From Diphasiastrum complanatum (taxonomy: Eukaryota; Streptophyta; Lycopodiopsida; Lycopodiales; Lycopodiaceae): 64,000 bases of DNA. Both the position numbers and the translations under genes were made by a program. The first letter of the stretch is position 1. Every line of letters starts with the position of its first letter. The stretch covers positions 46,624,966 to 46,688,965 of the forward strand of contig CM055109.1 of NCBI GenBank assembly GCA_029204225.1. Reading direction: 5' to 3'. The notes under the pieces were generated by a model. It was not told the DNA's origin and made no database searches. It saw only the letters and a program-made list of their open reading frames with translations. Of this stretch, positions 27,301-36,748 are shown in pieces.

Positions 27301-27597
27301 CTACGCACTGTGCAAATGCACTTCAAACGCAAAGCAAGTAATATTGAAGAATTTCTTAGGTCAATTATATCATTTTTTTTTGTGAGAGAATGAAATTAGC
27401 GACATTTAATGTTGTAAGCATGCCACAATGCGCCTGATGAGACACACACATACACACTTTTCATATCTCTGAAAGCAAGAATCCACATCACATTCTAAGC
27501 AGTAGCACGGAGTGACTTACGAGAGAGCACGGAAGAGATCTTTGAGCTGTCCGTCCAGATCTGCAAGCTCTGGACTGAGTTCGAATCCGGATGCCAT
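3214..27597 (-). CDS. NPSN13-like: Novel plant SNARE, NPSN11/NPSN13-like (complete, ten exons)
   Basis: This is a Qb-type SNARE of the plant NPSN family, whose members act in fusion at the plasma membrane and cell plate. The CDS is complement(join 3214-3321, 4255-4329, 7560-7652, 12206-12262, 12452-12531, 16044-16141, 16846-16883, 17331-17424, 19471-19563, 27521-27597), 813 nt or 270 aa, matching the family length of about 265-270. Every junction is GT-AG and in frame. An N-terminal helical region (1-105) contains [20 protein letters not shown]. The SNARE motif spans about 137-210, with the likely zero-layer Gln179 at the exon 7/8 junction. The membrane anchor is about 216-237, followed by the family tail [12 protein letters not shown]. 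Features such as [10 protein letters not shown] and MASTMSNQQL resemble NPSN13 more than NPSN11; the assignment rests on my memory of the family. The gene occupies 24 kb because of TE-loaded introns. Confidence 0.93.
4255..4329 (-). CDS. NPSN13-like: NPSN exon 9 (membrane anchor)
   Basis: Encodes residues 211-235: [17 protein letters not shown] then VVAIVVVK. This is one hydrophobic segment, the tail anchor of the SNARE. The family usually has VATDKC at the start; here it is LATDRC. Acceptor CTGCAG, donor GTATTT. Confidence 0.94.
4330..7559. other. NPSN intron 8, nothing else recognised
   Basis: AT-rich intron of 3.2 kb between exons 9 and 8. The open frames inside are short and without known domains. 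No terminal repeats were found. Confidence 0.5.
7560..7652 (-). CDS. NPSN13-like: NPSN exon 8 (C-terminal SNARE half)
   Basis: Encodes residues 180-210: [17 protein letters not shown] then [14 protein letters not shown]. The [13 protein letters not shown] block is diagnostic of NPSN. Acceptor TGTGCAG, donor GTGAAT. Confidence 0.94.
9437..9767. repeat. Partial hAT-like repeat: GCGATTC words, poly-T and GC-rich block
   Basis: It begins with repeated self-complementary GCGATTCAGAATCGC units (9447-9490), then a T-run, then CAATATGGGTATCA, TTTCGGGTGCGAAACAC and CACTCAGGGAGTTGGAAGGC. It ends in a C/G-run block (9700-9767). The order matches the left two-thirds of the element at 10138. No right terminus is visible after 9767, so this copy is truncated. 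The minus strand of the GC block has several G4-G6 runs and could form a G-quadruplex. It lies in NPSN intron 7. Confidence 0.55.
10138..10841. mobile_element. Non-autonomous hAT-like element with 8-bp TSD
   Basis: The left end CAAGGTTGCAG faces the right end CTGCAACACAG, an imperfect terminal inverted repeat sharing GTTGCAG. Both sides carry the 8-bp direct repeat TAAAGAAG (10130-10137 and 10842-10849), as expected for hAT insertions. Inside each end is a self-complementary stretch followed by CGCAAA and a T-run (pointing inward). The left word is GCGTTCCGGAACGC; the right is a perfect 26-bp palindrome at 10811-10836 with half-site TTGCAGCGGATCG. The middle has the GC-rich block shared with the copy at 9437. 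No transposase is encoded. It lies in NPSN intron 7. Confidence 0.7.
11160..11745 (+). pseudogene. Ty1/copia gag-protease relic
   Basis: A broken frame shows [11 protein letters not shown], then a knuckle-like [10 protein letters not shown] with cysteines lost. Later come [15 protein letters not shown] and [17 protein letters not shown], which match the copia protease and LxVPxLxxNLLSV region. Stops and frameshifts separate them. There are no LTRs. It lies in NPSN intron 7, antisense to the gene. Confidence 0.5.
12206..12262 (-). CDS. NPSN13-like: NPSN exon 7 (SNARE core)
   Basis: Encodes residues 161-179, [19 protein letters not shown]. The final Gln179 sits where the ionic zero-layer Gln of the Qb motif is expected. 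Acceptor TACAG, donor GTAAAT. Confidence 0.92.
12452..12531 (-). CDS. NPSN13-like: NPSN exon 6 (start of SNARE motif)
   Basis: Encodes Thr134 (completed) to 160: [18 protein letters not shown] then QTIERSKK. It carries the first SNARE heptads. Acceptor CTACAG, donor GTGTGG (less common but valid). Confidence 0.92.
12532..16043. other. NPSN intron 5 with no coding sequence recognised
   Basis: A 3.5-kb AT-rich intron. The only structure I see is the two-copy tandem repeat at 14397-14603. The open frame at 14611-14844 (minus) has no domain I can name. Confidence 0.45.
14397..14603. repeat. Diverged tandem duplication, two units of about 103 bp
   Basis: Unit 1 (14397-14500) and unit 2 (14501-14603) share TCAC(C/T)GAA, ATTCAG(T/C)TT(G/A)ACAAGGG, AACTTTCCAG(C/T)CAAC and GTTCAGGAGCT in the same order. 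The divergence suggests an old duplication. It lies in an intron, with no coding role apparent. Confidence 0.6.
16044..16141 (-). CDS. NPSN13-like: NPSN exon 5
   Basis: Encodes residues 102-133: [16 protein letters not shown] then [16 protein letters not shown]. The family counterpart is the variable linker ending in an ENVxMAS block before the SNARE motif. Acceptor TTCAG, donor GTGAGA. Confidence 0.92.
16846..16883 (-). CDS. NPSN13-like: NPSN exon 4 (38-nt small exon)
   Basis: Encodes residues 89-100, [12 protein letters not shown], plus two bases of Thr101. This block is very conserved in NPSN proteins. Acceptor TGTGCAG, donor GTAAGT. Confidence 0.92.
17331..17424 (-). CDS. NPSN13-like: NPSN exon 3
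   Basis: Encodes residues 57-88: [20 protein letters not shown] then [12 protein letters not shown]. Acceptor GAACAG, donor GTGAGT. The EFDRE and PEV blocks are typical of NPSN13-type proteins. Confidence 0.93.
17425..19470. other. NPSN intron 2, nothing else recognised
   Basis: AT-rich intron of 2 kb between exons 3 and 2, with only short open frames and no known domain. Confidence 0.45.
19471..19563 (-). CDS. NPSN13-like: NPSN exon 2
   Basis: Encodes residues 27-56: [18 protein letters not shown] then [12 protein letters not shown]. The acceptor is TTTACAG and the donor GTTAGT. This is part of the N-terminal helical domain. The preceding intron (19564-27520) is 8 kb and carries two retroelements. 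Confidence 0.93.
19800..20560 (+). pseudogene. Ty3/gypsy RT-RNase H relic
   Basis: Broken plus-strand frames give [16 protein letters not shown] (RT/RNase H connection), [11 protein letters not shown] (RNase H start), then [39 protein letters not shown] and [15 protein letters not shown]. The order is that of Ty3 pol. The leading part carries stops, and the RNase H segment lacks residues before ARFDVYTGH. No LTRs were found. It lies just upstream of the copia element in NPSN intron 1, antisense to the gene. Confidence 0.75.
20746..21166 (-). repeat. 3' LTR of the degenerate copia element
   Basis: 421 bp, against 401 bp for its partner. Much of the length difference lies in a short tandem array of TATACTAAAAATAGATA-like units near 21055-21120, which has more copies here. 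Several substitutions separate the two LTRs. Confidence 0.9.
21308..23684 (-). pseudogene. Copia pol: integrase, RT and RNase H (broken)
   Basis: Segments in order: integrase core ([31 protein letters not shown]-like; [33 protein letters not shown]), then the integrase C-terminus ([20 protein letters not shown]). RT follows ([32 protein letters not shown]) and then RNase H ([37 protein letters not shown]). At least four frame breaks occur. SSSEAEY has become SSKKAEY, so the expected catalytic Glu of RNase H is lost. The zinc-binding (GAG pre-integrase) region is absent. Non-functional. Confidence 0.88.
23685..24540 (-). pseudogene. Copia gag (degenerate) with zinc knuckle
   Basis: Frames at 24540-24375 and 24374-23685 give [20 protein letters not shown], then [20 protein letters not shown] (UBN2-type gag). 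There follows a lysine-rich stretch and the knuckle [14 protein letters not shown] (CX2CX4HX4C). The frame reaches the protease start [13 protein letters not shown] and then ends about 12 residues later. A frameshift breaks the N-terminal part. Confidence 0.85.
24943..24954 (-). other. Primer-binding site, initiator tRNA-Met type
   Basis: Plus strand GCTCTGATACCA, minus strand TGGTATCAGAGC, directly adjoining the 5' LTR. This is the standard plant copia primer site. Confidence 0.9.
24955..25355 (-). repeat. 5' LTR of the degenerate copia element
   Basis: 401 bp. It starts TGTTAGAATCGAAGAG directly after the primer-binding site and ends ATTCTAACC; the final A of the consensus CA end is changed to C. 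It is followed by the target duplication GGTTT. Confidence 0.9.
26468..26575. repeat. Short tandem repeat, about two units of 55 bp
   Basis: GTGCTTCAAATG, then GCTTGTG, then AGCCTGCTG(C/A)A recur in order at about 26468, 26513 and 26557, the last unit partial. It lies in NPSN intron 1. No coding sense. Confidence 0.55.
26860..27250 (+). other. Unrecognised open segment in NPSN intron 1
   Basis: Plus frame 27008-27250 reads [20 protein letters not shown] then [19 protein letters not shown] and on to about 80 residues. An overlapping upstream frame reads [20 protein letters not shown]. The composition looks more protein-like than the surrounding intron, but I recognise no family and see no splice context or promoter. 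It could be a fragment of an old insertion or chance. Confidence 0.2.
27521..27597 (-). CDS. NPSN13-like: NPSN exon 1 (start codon)
   Basis: Encodes residues 1-25 plus two bases of Ser26: [16 protein letters not shown] then QLKDLFRAL. The ATG is at 27597 and the donor GTAAGT follows. [12 protein letters not shown] matches the family N-terminus, which fixes the start. Confidence 0.9.
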
Positions 27598-28084
27598 TTG
27601 ATGCGACGGTGATGGAAAATCGTCGATGCGCACAAAGCGCCCCACGCCCTGCTCCGATCCCCTGTTATTAGCCAGACCTGCTCACGCAGCCTCCCGGCTC
27701 TTCCACCCCCACCCCCACCTTAACCGCTGCTGCTTCCTATCACCCTCCTCTCCCTGACGATGCCTATATCGTCCTTGCTGATAAATACCTCTGCAGATCC
27801 GGCTTGAAAAGCTGCATCAGAACACAAGATACACAGCATTTGTCAGAATTTTCACTGCATTATAATCAGAAGCTATGGATCGATAGCCTGAGAGAGAGAG
27901 ATGAAGGCGGGTGTGAAGAAAAAACCTTCGGATTCAGCAGGAGACGCTAAAGGCGAGAGAAAGCATGGGTATGGCTATGGCTATGGCGATGGCGATGGCG
28001 ATGGCGCCGAGATGCTTCAAAATACAAGCTATGGCGAATAGCTACGATTACCATATCATTGCTGTCCCCCAATAATAATAATTC
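27598..28084 (-). promoter_or_regulatory. NPSN 5' UTR and proximal upstream region
   Basis: The sequence upstream of the NPSN ATG is C-rich (CCACCCCCACCCCCACC on the plus strand near 27700) and has a short GA run near 27890. A hexamer repeat is at 27970-28005. I cannot place the transcription start, and no convincing TATA box stands out. Confidence 0.35.
27970..28005. repeat. Hexanucleotide repeat, (TATGGC)3(GATGGC)3
   Basis: Six exact hexamers, three of each kind, about 370 bp upstream of the NPSN start codon. Confidence 0.85.
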
Positions 28085-28295
28085 GCGAGTTGGTAACGAC
28101 TACCTTTCCTCATCTTGGGGTCATGAGTTCGAATCCAGCCCGCCACCAACGAGTGCTTTACACGAGGAGAAAAGAAAAAACGATACATCTAGTGGCGGTT
28201 GAGGCCATGGCAGGCGTGCCAAATGGTAGGAGGAGGTTCAAAATTCAAATCATTGTTGGCCCTTTCTCCCCAAGTGTAGTGTTTTTTTTTAATAC
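28085..28295 (+). repeat. tRNA-derived SINE-like element
   Basis: TTGGTAACGACTACC, then CCTCATCTTGGGGTCATGAG, then GTTCGAATCC follow the layout of an elongator tRNA-Met: D arm, CAT anticodon region and T arm or B box. The acceptor stem does not pair, so it is not a working tRNA. The head is followed by about 130 bp of unrelated body and a T-run at about 28288, as in plant SINEs. I could not find a target duplication. It lies about 490 bp upstream of the NPSN start. Confidence 0.45.
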
Positions 28296-31108
<2,813 letters not shown>

Positions 31109-31185
31109 CATGGATTTGCGCAAGAGTCTTAACAGTCTCAAGGGTTAGCATGGCATGGATTTTCCCTAACACTAATTCGTGACTG
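31109..31185. repeat. Left copy of a repeat that brackets the Ty3 composite
   Basis: ATGGATTTGCGCAAGAGTCTT, AACAGT, then GGTTAGCATGGCATGGAT and CCCTAACAC match, in order and orientation, the segment at 40488-40580 outside the other LTR. The right copy has about 25 extra bases in the middle. Confidence 0.45.
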
Positions 31186-31302
31186 TACTAGCCAACTCTA
31201 ATGTTCTAGCTCACGTAGTTTAAGAAATATCGTAATTTTTCGTCTAAGTTAATTTTTGTTTAAAAGTAGGATTCGAGCTTGAGTACTCCTGGAAAGCATG
31301 GA

Positions 31303-31787
31303 TGTTGGAGGGTTTGCGGATCCCAAGACAACCCTAACCCTAGTTAATAAGTGAGAGGGATTTGGCACCCTGCGTGTGTAAGTCCGCCCCGATGATCACA
31401 TAGTTATTTGATTGATTAGTTAGAAGTCAATATAAGGACTTTAGGCCTTTTTGTGGGACTTTTAATGTCGTAGGGCCTAAATGTCAAGTTAGTGAATAAA
31501 GTTGGGTTTCCCTCCAATTTTGATGGTTCCCACACTTTTTTAAATTTGAATAAAAAGAGAGACAAGAATGGACCAATAGGATTCGGAGGCCAGGGTCCTC
31601 CTCTCTACTATAAGAAGGGACCAACTTGAGTTGCTCCTCATGTTCATTTCCTCATTTCAATAAAGCAGATTGGTTCTCTTCATATATGGGTTGATGAATG
31701 TCCTTGCTCTTCTTCTTTCCTTCTCCATCTCTCATGCTTTCTTTGGATTTTTGCTAATTGTTGGATCTGATTGTTATTGGGATTGCA
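31303..31787 (+). repeat. 5' LTR of the Ty3 composite
   Basis: It begins TGTTGGAGGGTTTGCGG and ends GGGATTGCA. The internal DNA that follows starts directly with the gag-protease linker. No TGG-type primer site is present, so the leader and gag have been lost. Confidence 0.88.
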
Positions 31788-31789
31788 TG

Positions 31790-32790
31790 TCCAGCTACAA
31801 CACCTGTAAATTTGATAACAATCAAGCAAAGACCAGTAGCTCCGAATAAACCAAGTGCACCCTTGATGGTGGTCACCAGAACACAGAAGCAAAAAGAACC
31901 AGTAGTGGATCTACTTGCTGATTCTATACCATTGAACGATATACCAACAACATCTGGAGTCTATCCAAATCTTAATGTAGAAAAACGAAGATATCAGAAT
32001 ATGAGGCAGTGGATCAAACATCTGCAAGAAGAAGAGGAGCTTGAAGCTACTAAAGCAACAGTTGAAGTTCAGTCTTCACCATTGCAGCCTCCAAGAAATT
32101 TACGAGATATGAATGATCAGTTACATCATCATGAAGAACCCTTCAAGATGACTGAACCGGAAGCAAAGCAAACAGAACTGCTCATGAACATTTTGTCTAG
32201 CAAGATCAATATCTCATTAGGAGGGTTCCTGAAGTTGGTGCCAAAAGCAAAAGAAGTCCTAGCACAAAAGTTAGCTCAAGAAGAACCAAAAGTTCATCAG
32301 GAGCCACTTTTTTGTATTGGATTTGAAGAATCTAACGAAGTACTCCATGTTGGAGCCGCTTGGCAAATTGAACAAAAGAATATCACTCTGCCGATACAAC
32401 ATAGACAATTTCCTAAAAAAGCGGCCGTGATAGATGGCAGTTCAAGAGTTAACCTGATCTCTACAAAGTTATGTGCAAAATGGGGCCTTACAAAGATTAA
32501 GCCTGCTACTTTTGCTATTAAGCTAGTTGATCAAACGATAGTTCATCCACGAGGAATGGTGGAAGATATACCTGTCAGAATTGCGAGAGTATAGTTCATC
32601 AATACTTTCGTAGTGATGGACTTACCAGAAGCGCCAAATGTCTACCGTGTTCTATTGGACGTCCATGGTTACGAGTTGCGCAAGTAAGTCATAACTGGGG
32701 CACCGGAAAAATCACTTTTGAAAATCGTGAATGTGCAGTTAAAGTTGATCCTACAACATGGACTATCAAACCAGTGGTTTAAAAAGAGGG
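31790..32790 (+). pseudogene. Ty3 gag-protease linker and retropepsin (partial)
   Basis: The open frame to 32594 has a linker (NVEKRRYQNMRQWIKHLQEE), a spacer with LGGFLKLVPKAKEVLAQKL, and the retropepsin active-site region KKAAVIDGSSRVNLIS; plant Ty3 proteases have a D-G/S-G-A/S-like site here. A frameshift at about 32594 leads to GRPWLRVAQVSHNWGTGKIT, the usual protease C-terminal block. The frame then ends at about 32780. The gag capsid and zinc knuckle are missing. Confidence 0.75.
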
Positions 32791-33187
32791 TGACGATTCA
32801 TCAACAAAGGATCACACTTGTGATCGACCAGCGAAAAAATTGGAAGTTCATTTAATTTGGTGGGCCCAGTACACTAAATAGTAGTTTGGCTGATCAGTTC
32901 TGAACAAAAATTTGCAACGAATGTTTTCCAAGGCTAGCGAAGGATGAACCTTCGCCCAAAAGGGTCCTTCACCCAGGTATTGTCATAAATGCATTTTTTC
33001 TAGATTTGAACCTATGGATAACCTAATTTGGACATTTTAAAATCATCTAGCAGGTCGTCGAAGGTTCATAATGAGGTTAAGATGCTCAGCGAAGGTTTCC
33101 AAAATGGCATATCATTGATCCTTCGCCTAGCTCAAAATTTGGGGTGTTCCTGGATAGGAACCTTTGCCCACCTCAAATTAGATAAAT
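32791..33187. other. Breakpoint region with repeated CGAAGG/CCTTCG words
   Basis: This stretch separates the plus-strand protease from the minus-strand integrase end. CGAAGG or CCTTCG occurs at about 32938, 32951, 33058, 33090 and 33120, in both orientations. Neither strand is coding. It probably contains the left rearrangement junction. Confidence 0.4.
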
Positions 33188-36100
33188 CTAAAGTGGATGT
33201 ACAGTTTGAGAGCTCAACGAAGATTTCTCAAGATCTCCTGCTTTTAGATCTTTTTTGTGCAATCGACGATCGTGCCATGCCTTGCGGCGGCCTTTCTCTG
33301 CTGCTAAGCCATGAACTGCCATCAATCGGGTTTCACATAATTTGTGCAATGCTTCATGACGGAGTTGTAAAGACTTATCATCATTTAATTGTTCTATTGC
33401 TGCTATGCGTAAGGATGGGATTAAAAATTTAATTGGCATGACAACATCTTGACCATAAACCAGTTGAAAAGATGTTTGATTTGTACTATTTTTGTAAGCA
33501 GTTCTGAATGCCCATAATGCTGCATACAGTTTATGTTCCCAATCAGACTGACTCGCTTCAAATGTCTTTGTCATAATAGTGTAGAGAATCTTATTGCAAG
33601 ATTCAGCTTGGCCATTCCCTCTAGGATAGTAGGGAGTACTAAATCTGTGTATAATGAAAAAAATCTTCCAGTAAACACTTTATTGTTTGATTAACAAAGT
33701 GTGTACCCCTGTCACTGACAATCTCGATCGGACATCCAAATCTGATTATAATATTTTCTTATAGAAACTTGGCCGTAGATTTTCAAACAGCAACTTTGAC
33801 AACTTTGGCTTCAACCCACTTGGTCATATAATCAGTTGCTACGATAATGTATCGGGCCTGAGATCCTTGCGCGGCTGGGTGAATAGGTCCAACATAATCC
33901 AATCCCCATTTTTCAAATGGTGCTTGCGATAAAATCAGATGCAAGGGTTCATAGTTCTGACGAGTAGGTTGTCGTGCTTGCTGGCAAACATCACATGTCT
34001 GAATAAAAAAATTGTGTCCTTGTGAAGCGTAGGCCACCAACAACTTGATTGCAAAAGTTTGTGAACAGTAATATATGTAGAGAAGTCTCCTCCACCCATG
34101 CCATCATGTGAAAACATGATTAAATCTTGAACTTCATGTGATAAAACACATCTTCGCAAAATATTATCTGATCCACGATGATACAATTGTCTGGCAATCA
34201 ATTGATAAGGTTGAGCCTTATGAATCAGTTGTCTCTTCTGTACTTTTGTCAAGGAGTCATTCGGTTATCCTAGCATCAGGTACTCAACAATATCTGTTGC
34301 CCACTCAAGTACTGCTTCAACATAGAACAACGCAGCATCTGGCAGTTCATCATCCACTTCAGTGTTAACTGGTGCGGATTCGATTCGCGAAACGTGATCG
34401 GCTAGATAATGTTGCTTGCCCTTTCGAACCACAATTCGAAAGTCAAATTCAGTCAATAACAATAACCATCTTGCAATACGTCCAGTATTGCATGTCTTGT
34501 TTACCAAGTAAAGTAGCGGTTGATGATCCGTATAAAATGCAAAGTGTGTTCCCATGAGATAGTGACAAAATTTTCGAACAGAAAAAAATCATGGCTAATG
34601 CCTCACGTTCCGTTGTTGAATAATTCTTTTCTAGATTCGTAAGTCGTCTGCTTGCAAATCGTATAGGATAATCCTTCTTATAGTCACCTGGCTGCGTCAA
34701 AACTTATCCAATGGCGTATTTTGAGACATCCGTATGAACATGAAACTCTATCGTCCAATCTGGAGAACGTAGTATTGGTGCTGAAGTTCATGCTTTTTTT
34801 AATTTTTCAAAGGCTTCTAACACCTTTACTGTCCAAATAGGAACAATAGTCATTTTGTATATAGGTCGTGCTAAATCCGCAAAGAAAATAATAAAAATTC
34901 GATAGTAGTTCACATGACCCATAAACACATAAACTCCACGAATTGTTGCTGGCGGTGGCAATTCCACAATAACTTTGATCTTAGAATAATTTGTGGCAAT
35001 CACATGTCTCGATATCACATACCCAAGCACAACTCCGTGGGAAACCCATATCTGACATTTTTCTGGATTTAAAAAAATCTGATATTTGCGACATCTTTCA
35101 AATACTTTTTCCAATCGATTCAAGTGGTCTGCATCTGTACTATGGACTCCCAGGTCATCCAAGTAAATTTCAAGGAATTTCTACAGATAATCTTTAAAAG
35201 CAAAATGCATTACTCTTTGGAATGAACTTGGTGCATTACAGAGTCCAAACAACATTACTTTGTAAGCATAGGTACCCCATTCTATTGCAAAAGCAGTTTT
35301 GTGACGATCGGCAGTTGCAATCTTAACCTGGTTGTAACCACTAAATCCCTCCAAAAAACTATAAGATTTCGCTCCCGCAAGGCGATCCAAAATGCTTTCA
35401 GTAAAAGGTAACGGAAAGTGATCCTTCCACGTCACTTTGTTCAACGCTTTGAGATTCACACAGATCCGCAATTTTCTATTTTTCTTAGGAACAATGACAA
35501 TCGGTGAAATCCATTCAGTGTGCTCGATCTCATAAATGAAATCGGCATCAAGCAATCTCTGAAGTTTTTTCTTTATCAGGTCCGCCACATTAGGATTACA
35601 GCGATAGAACTTTGTAACCTTTGGAATTGCATCAGGTACCAAAGGTATGGTATGTTGAATCACTGATGTCGGAATACCCTTCAGATCTCGATAAGTCCAT
35701 GCAAAGCAATCTTGATACTTAATAAGTAACATGTGTAGTGCTTGATACTGTTCAGGAGTAAGTTGTGATCCAACTTGTACAATTTTTTTCGGTTCTCTTG
35801 GTTCGGCAAGATTCATTGGCTGTGTCCTAACTGGGCCATCGTAGACCTCTTTAGATTCTGGAATGTGTTCTTCAGGTTCACGGTGTGCTTTAGGTAACAT
35901 GATAACCACATCATCTAGTGTATAACATTTAAAATGCTCGGGCATATCATGTTGGACTACATTTGGTTGTTCTTTTTCGAAAGGACTTGTCTTGGATCTT
36001 CACTTAACCTTCTTAGCAAGAATTGATCGTGGAGGTGATGACTTCGGAGAAGATAAATTTTTCTTCAAAGGTGAAGACTTCCTAGACGATGATGTCTTAC

Positions 36101-36630
36101 TAGAATTCTGACTTGAAGAATCATCCTCGACTTTTCTTTTGCCTTTATCCAATAAGGGTGGCACTTTTTTTGAACCAATCTTTTGAGGGAGATTTTTTTA
36201 CTTCAGGACCGTATTACATTGTTGCTTAGCTTGTTTCTTCGTCATCGATCCTGTGATCCTATCTTCCTTCAATATAACTGCTTTGGGCTGGTTCATCAGG
36301 AACATTACGCACTCCAAATCTAGTCAGATCCATATGATTTAGAATCTACTCATCCGTAAGTTCAACATTGCCATCATAAGTCAAGGCATGACTCACAAAA
36401 ATGAGTTCATCCTCAATCGGATCTGGTATAGGTTCTATTGATATCCAGGCTACATTCTGCACATTTAGTGGAAACGTGATTGGTGTATCCAAAGTTTGAT
36501 CTAACAAGGAAATCTCGCTCAAATCTGATTGATTATCTTTGTGACACATATATCCTGCTATACAGTCAATCATTGCAAGAGCTTCATTCCAATTGACAGT
36601 ATCCTGCTATAAGTTGGCTATTTTCGGCTC
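33188..36630 (-). pseudogene. Ty3 pol (RT, RNase H, integrase) on the opposite strand
   Basis: From 36630 downward: linker (NEALAMIDCIAGYMC; IPDPIEDELIFVSHALTYDG), a Lys/Ser-rich stretch near 36000-36150, then RT (YQALHMLLIKYQDCFAWTY; ISPIVIVPKKNRKLRICVNL; GYNQVKIATADRHKTAFAIE). A single in-frame TAG at about 35183-35181 precedes the catalytic LEIYLDDLGVHS. RNase H follows (FASRRLTNLEKNYSTTEREA; FYTDHQPLLYLVNK), then integrase (SCWWPTLHKD; TCDVCQQARQPT; WGLDYVGPIHPAAQG; ATDYMTKWVEAK; WEHKLYAALWAFRTAYKNST). Several frameshifts break the RNase H-integrase part. The order is normal within the block, only its orientation is reversed. Confidence 0.88.
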
Positions 36631-36748
36631 GTTCCTCACTTGTGCTAGCGAAGCTCTTGCAAATTTTTCTTGCGACCAAAGCCTTCCAAAATTCCTGCAC
36701 TGCTTTCTGAAACACTTTCACGCGTTTTATATTTCCTTTCTGATTACT

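Noticed and set aside
28085-28160. Functional tRNA-Met gene
   Set aside because: The acceptor stem does not pair and the D and T stems are imperfect; SINE-like or pseudogene.
31322-31345. Telomere-like CCCTAACCCTA in the LTR
   Set aside because: Under two repeat units and present in both LTRs as ordinary sequence.
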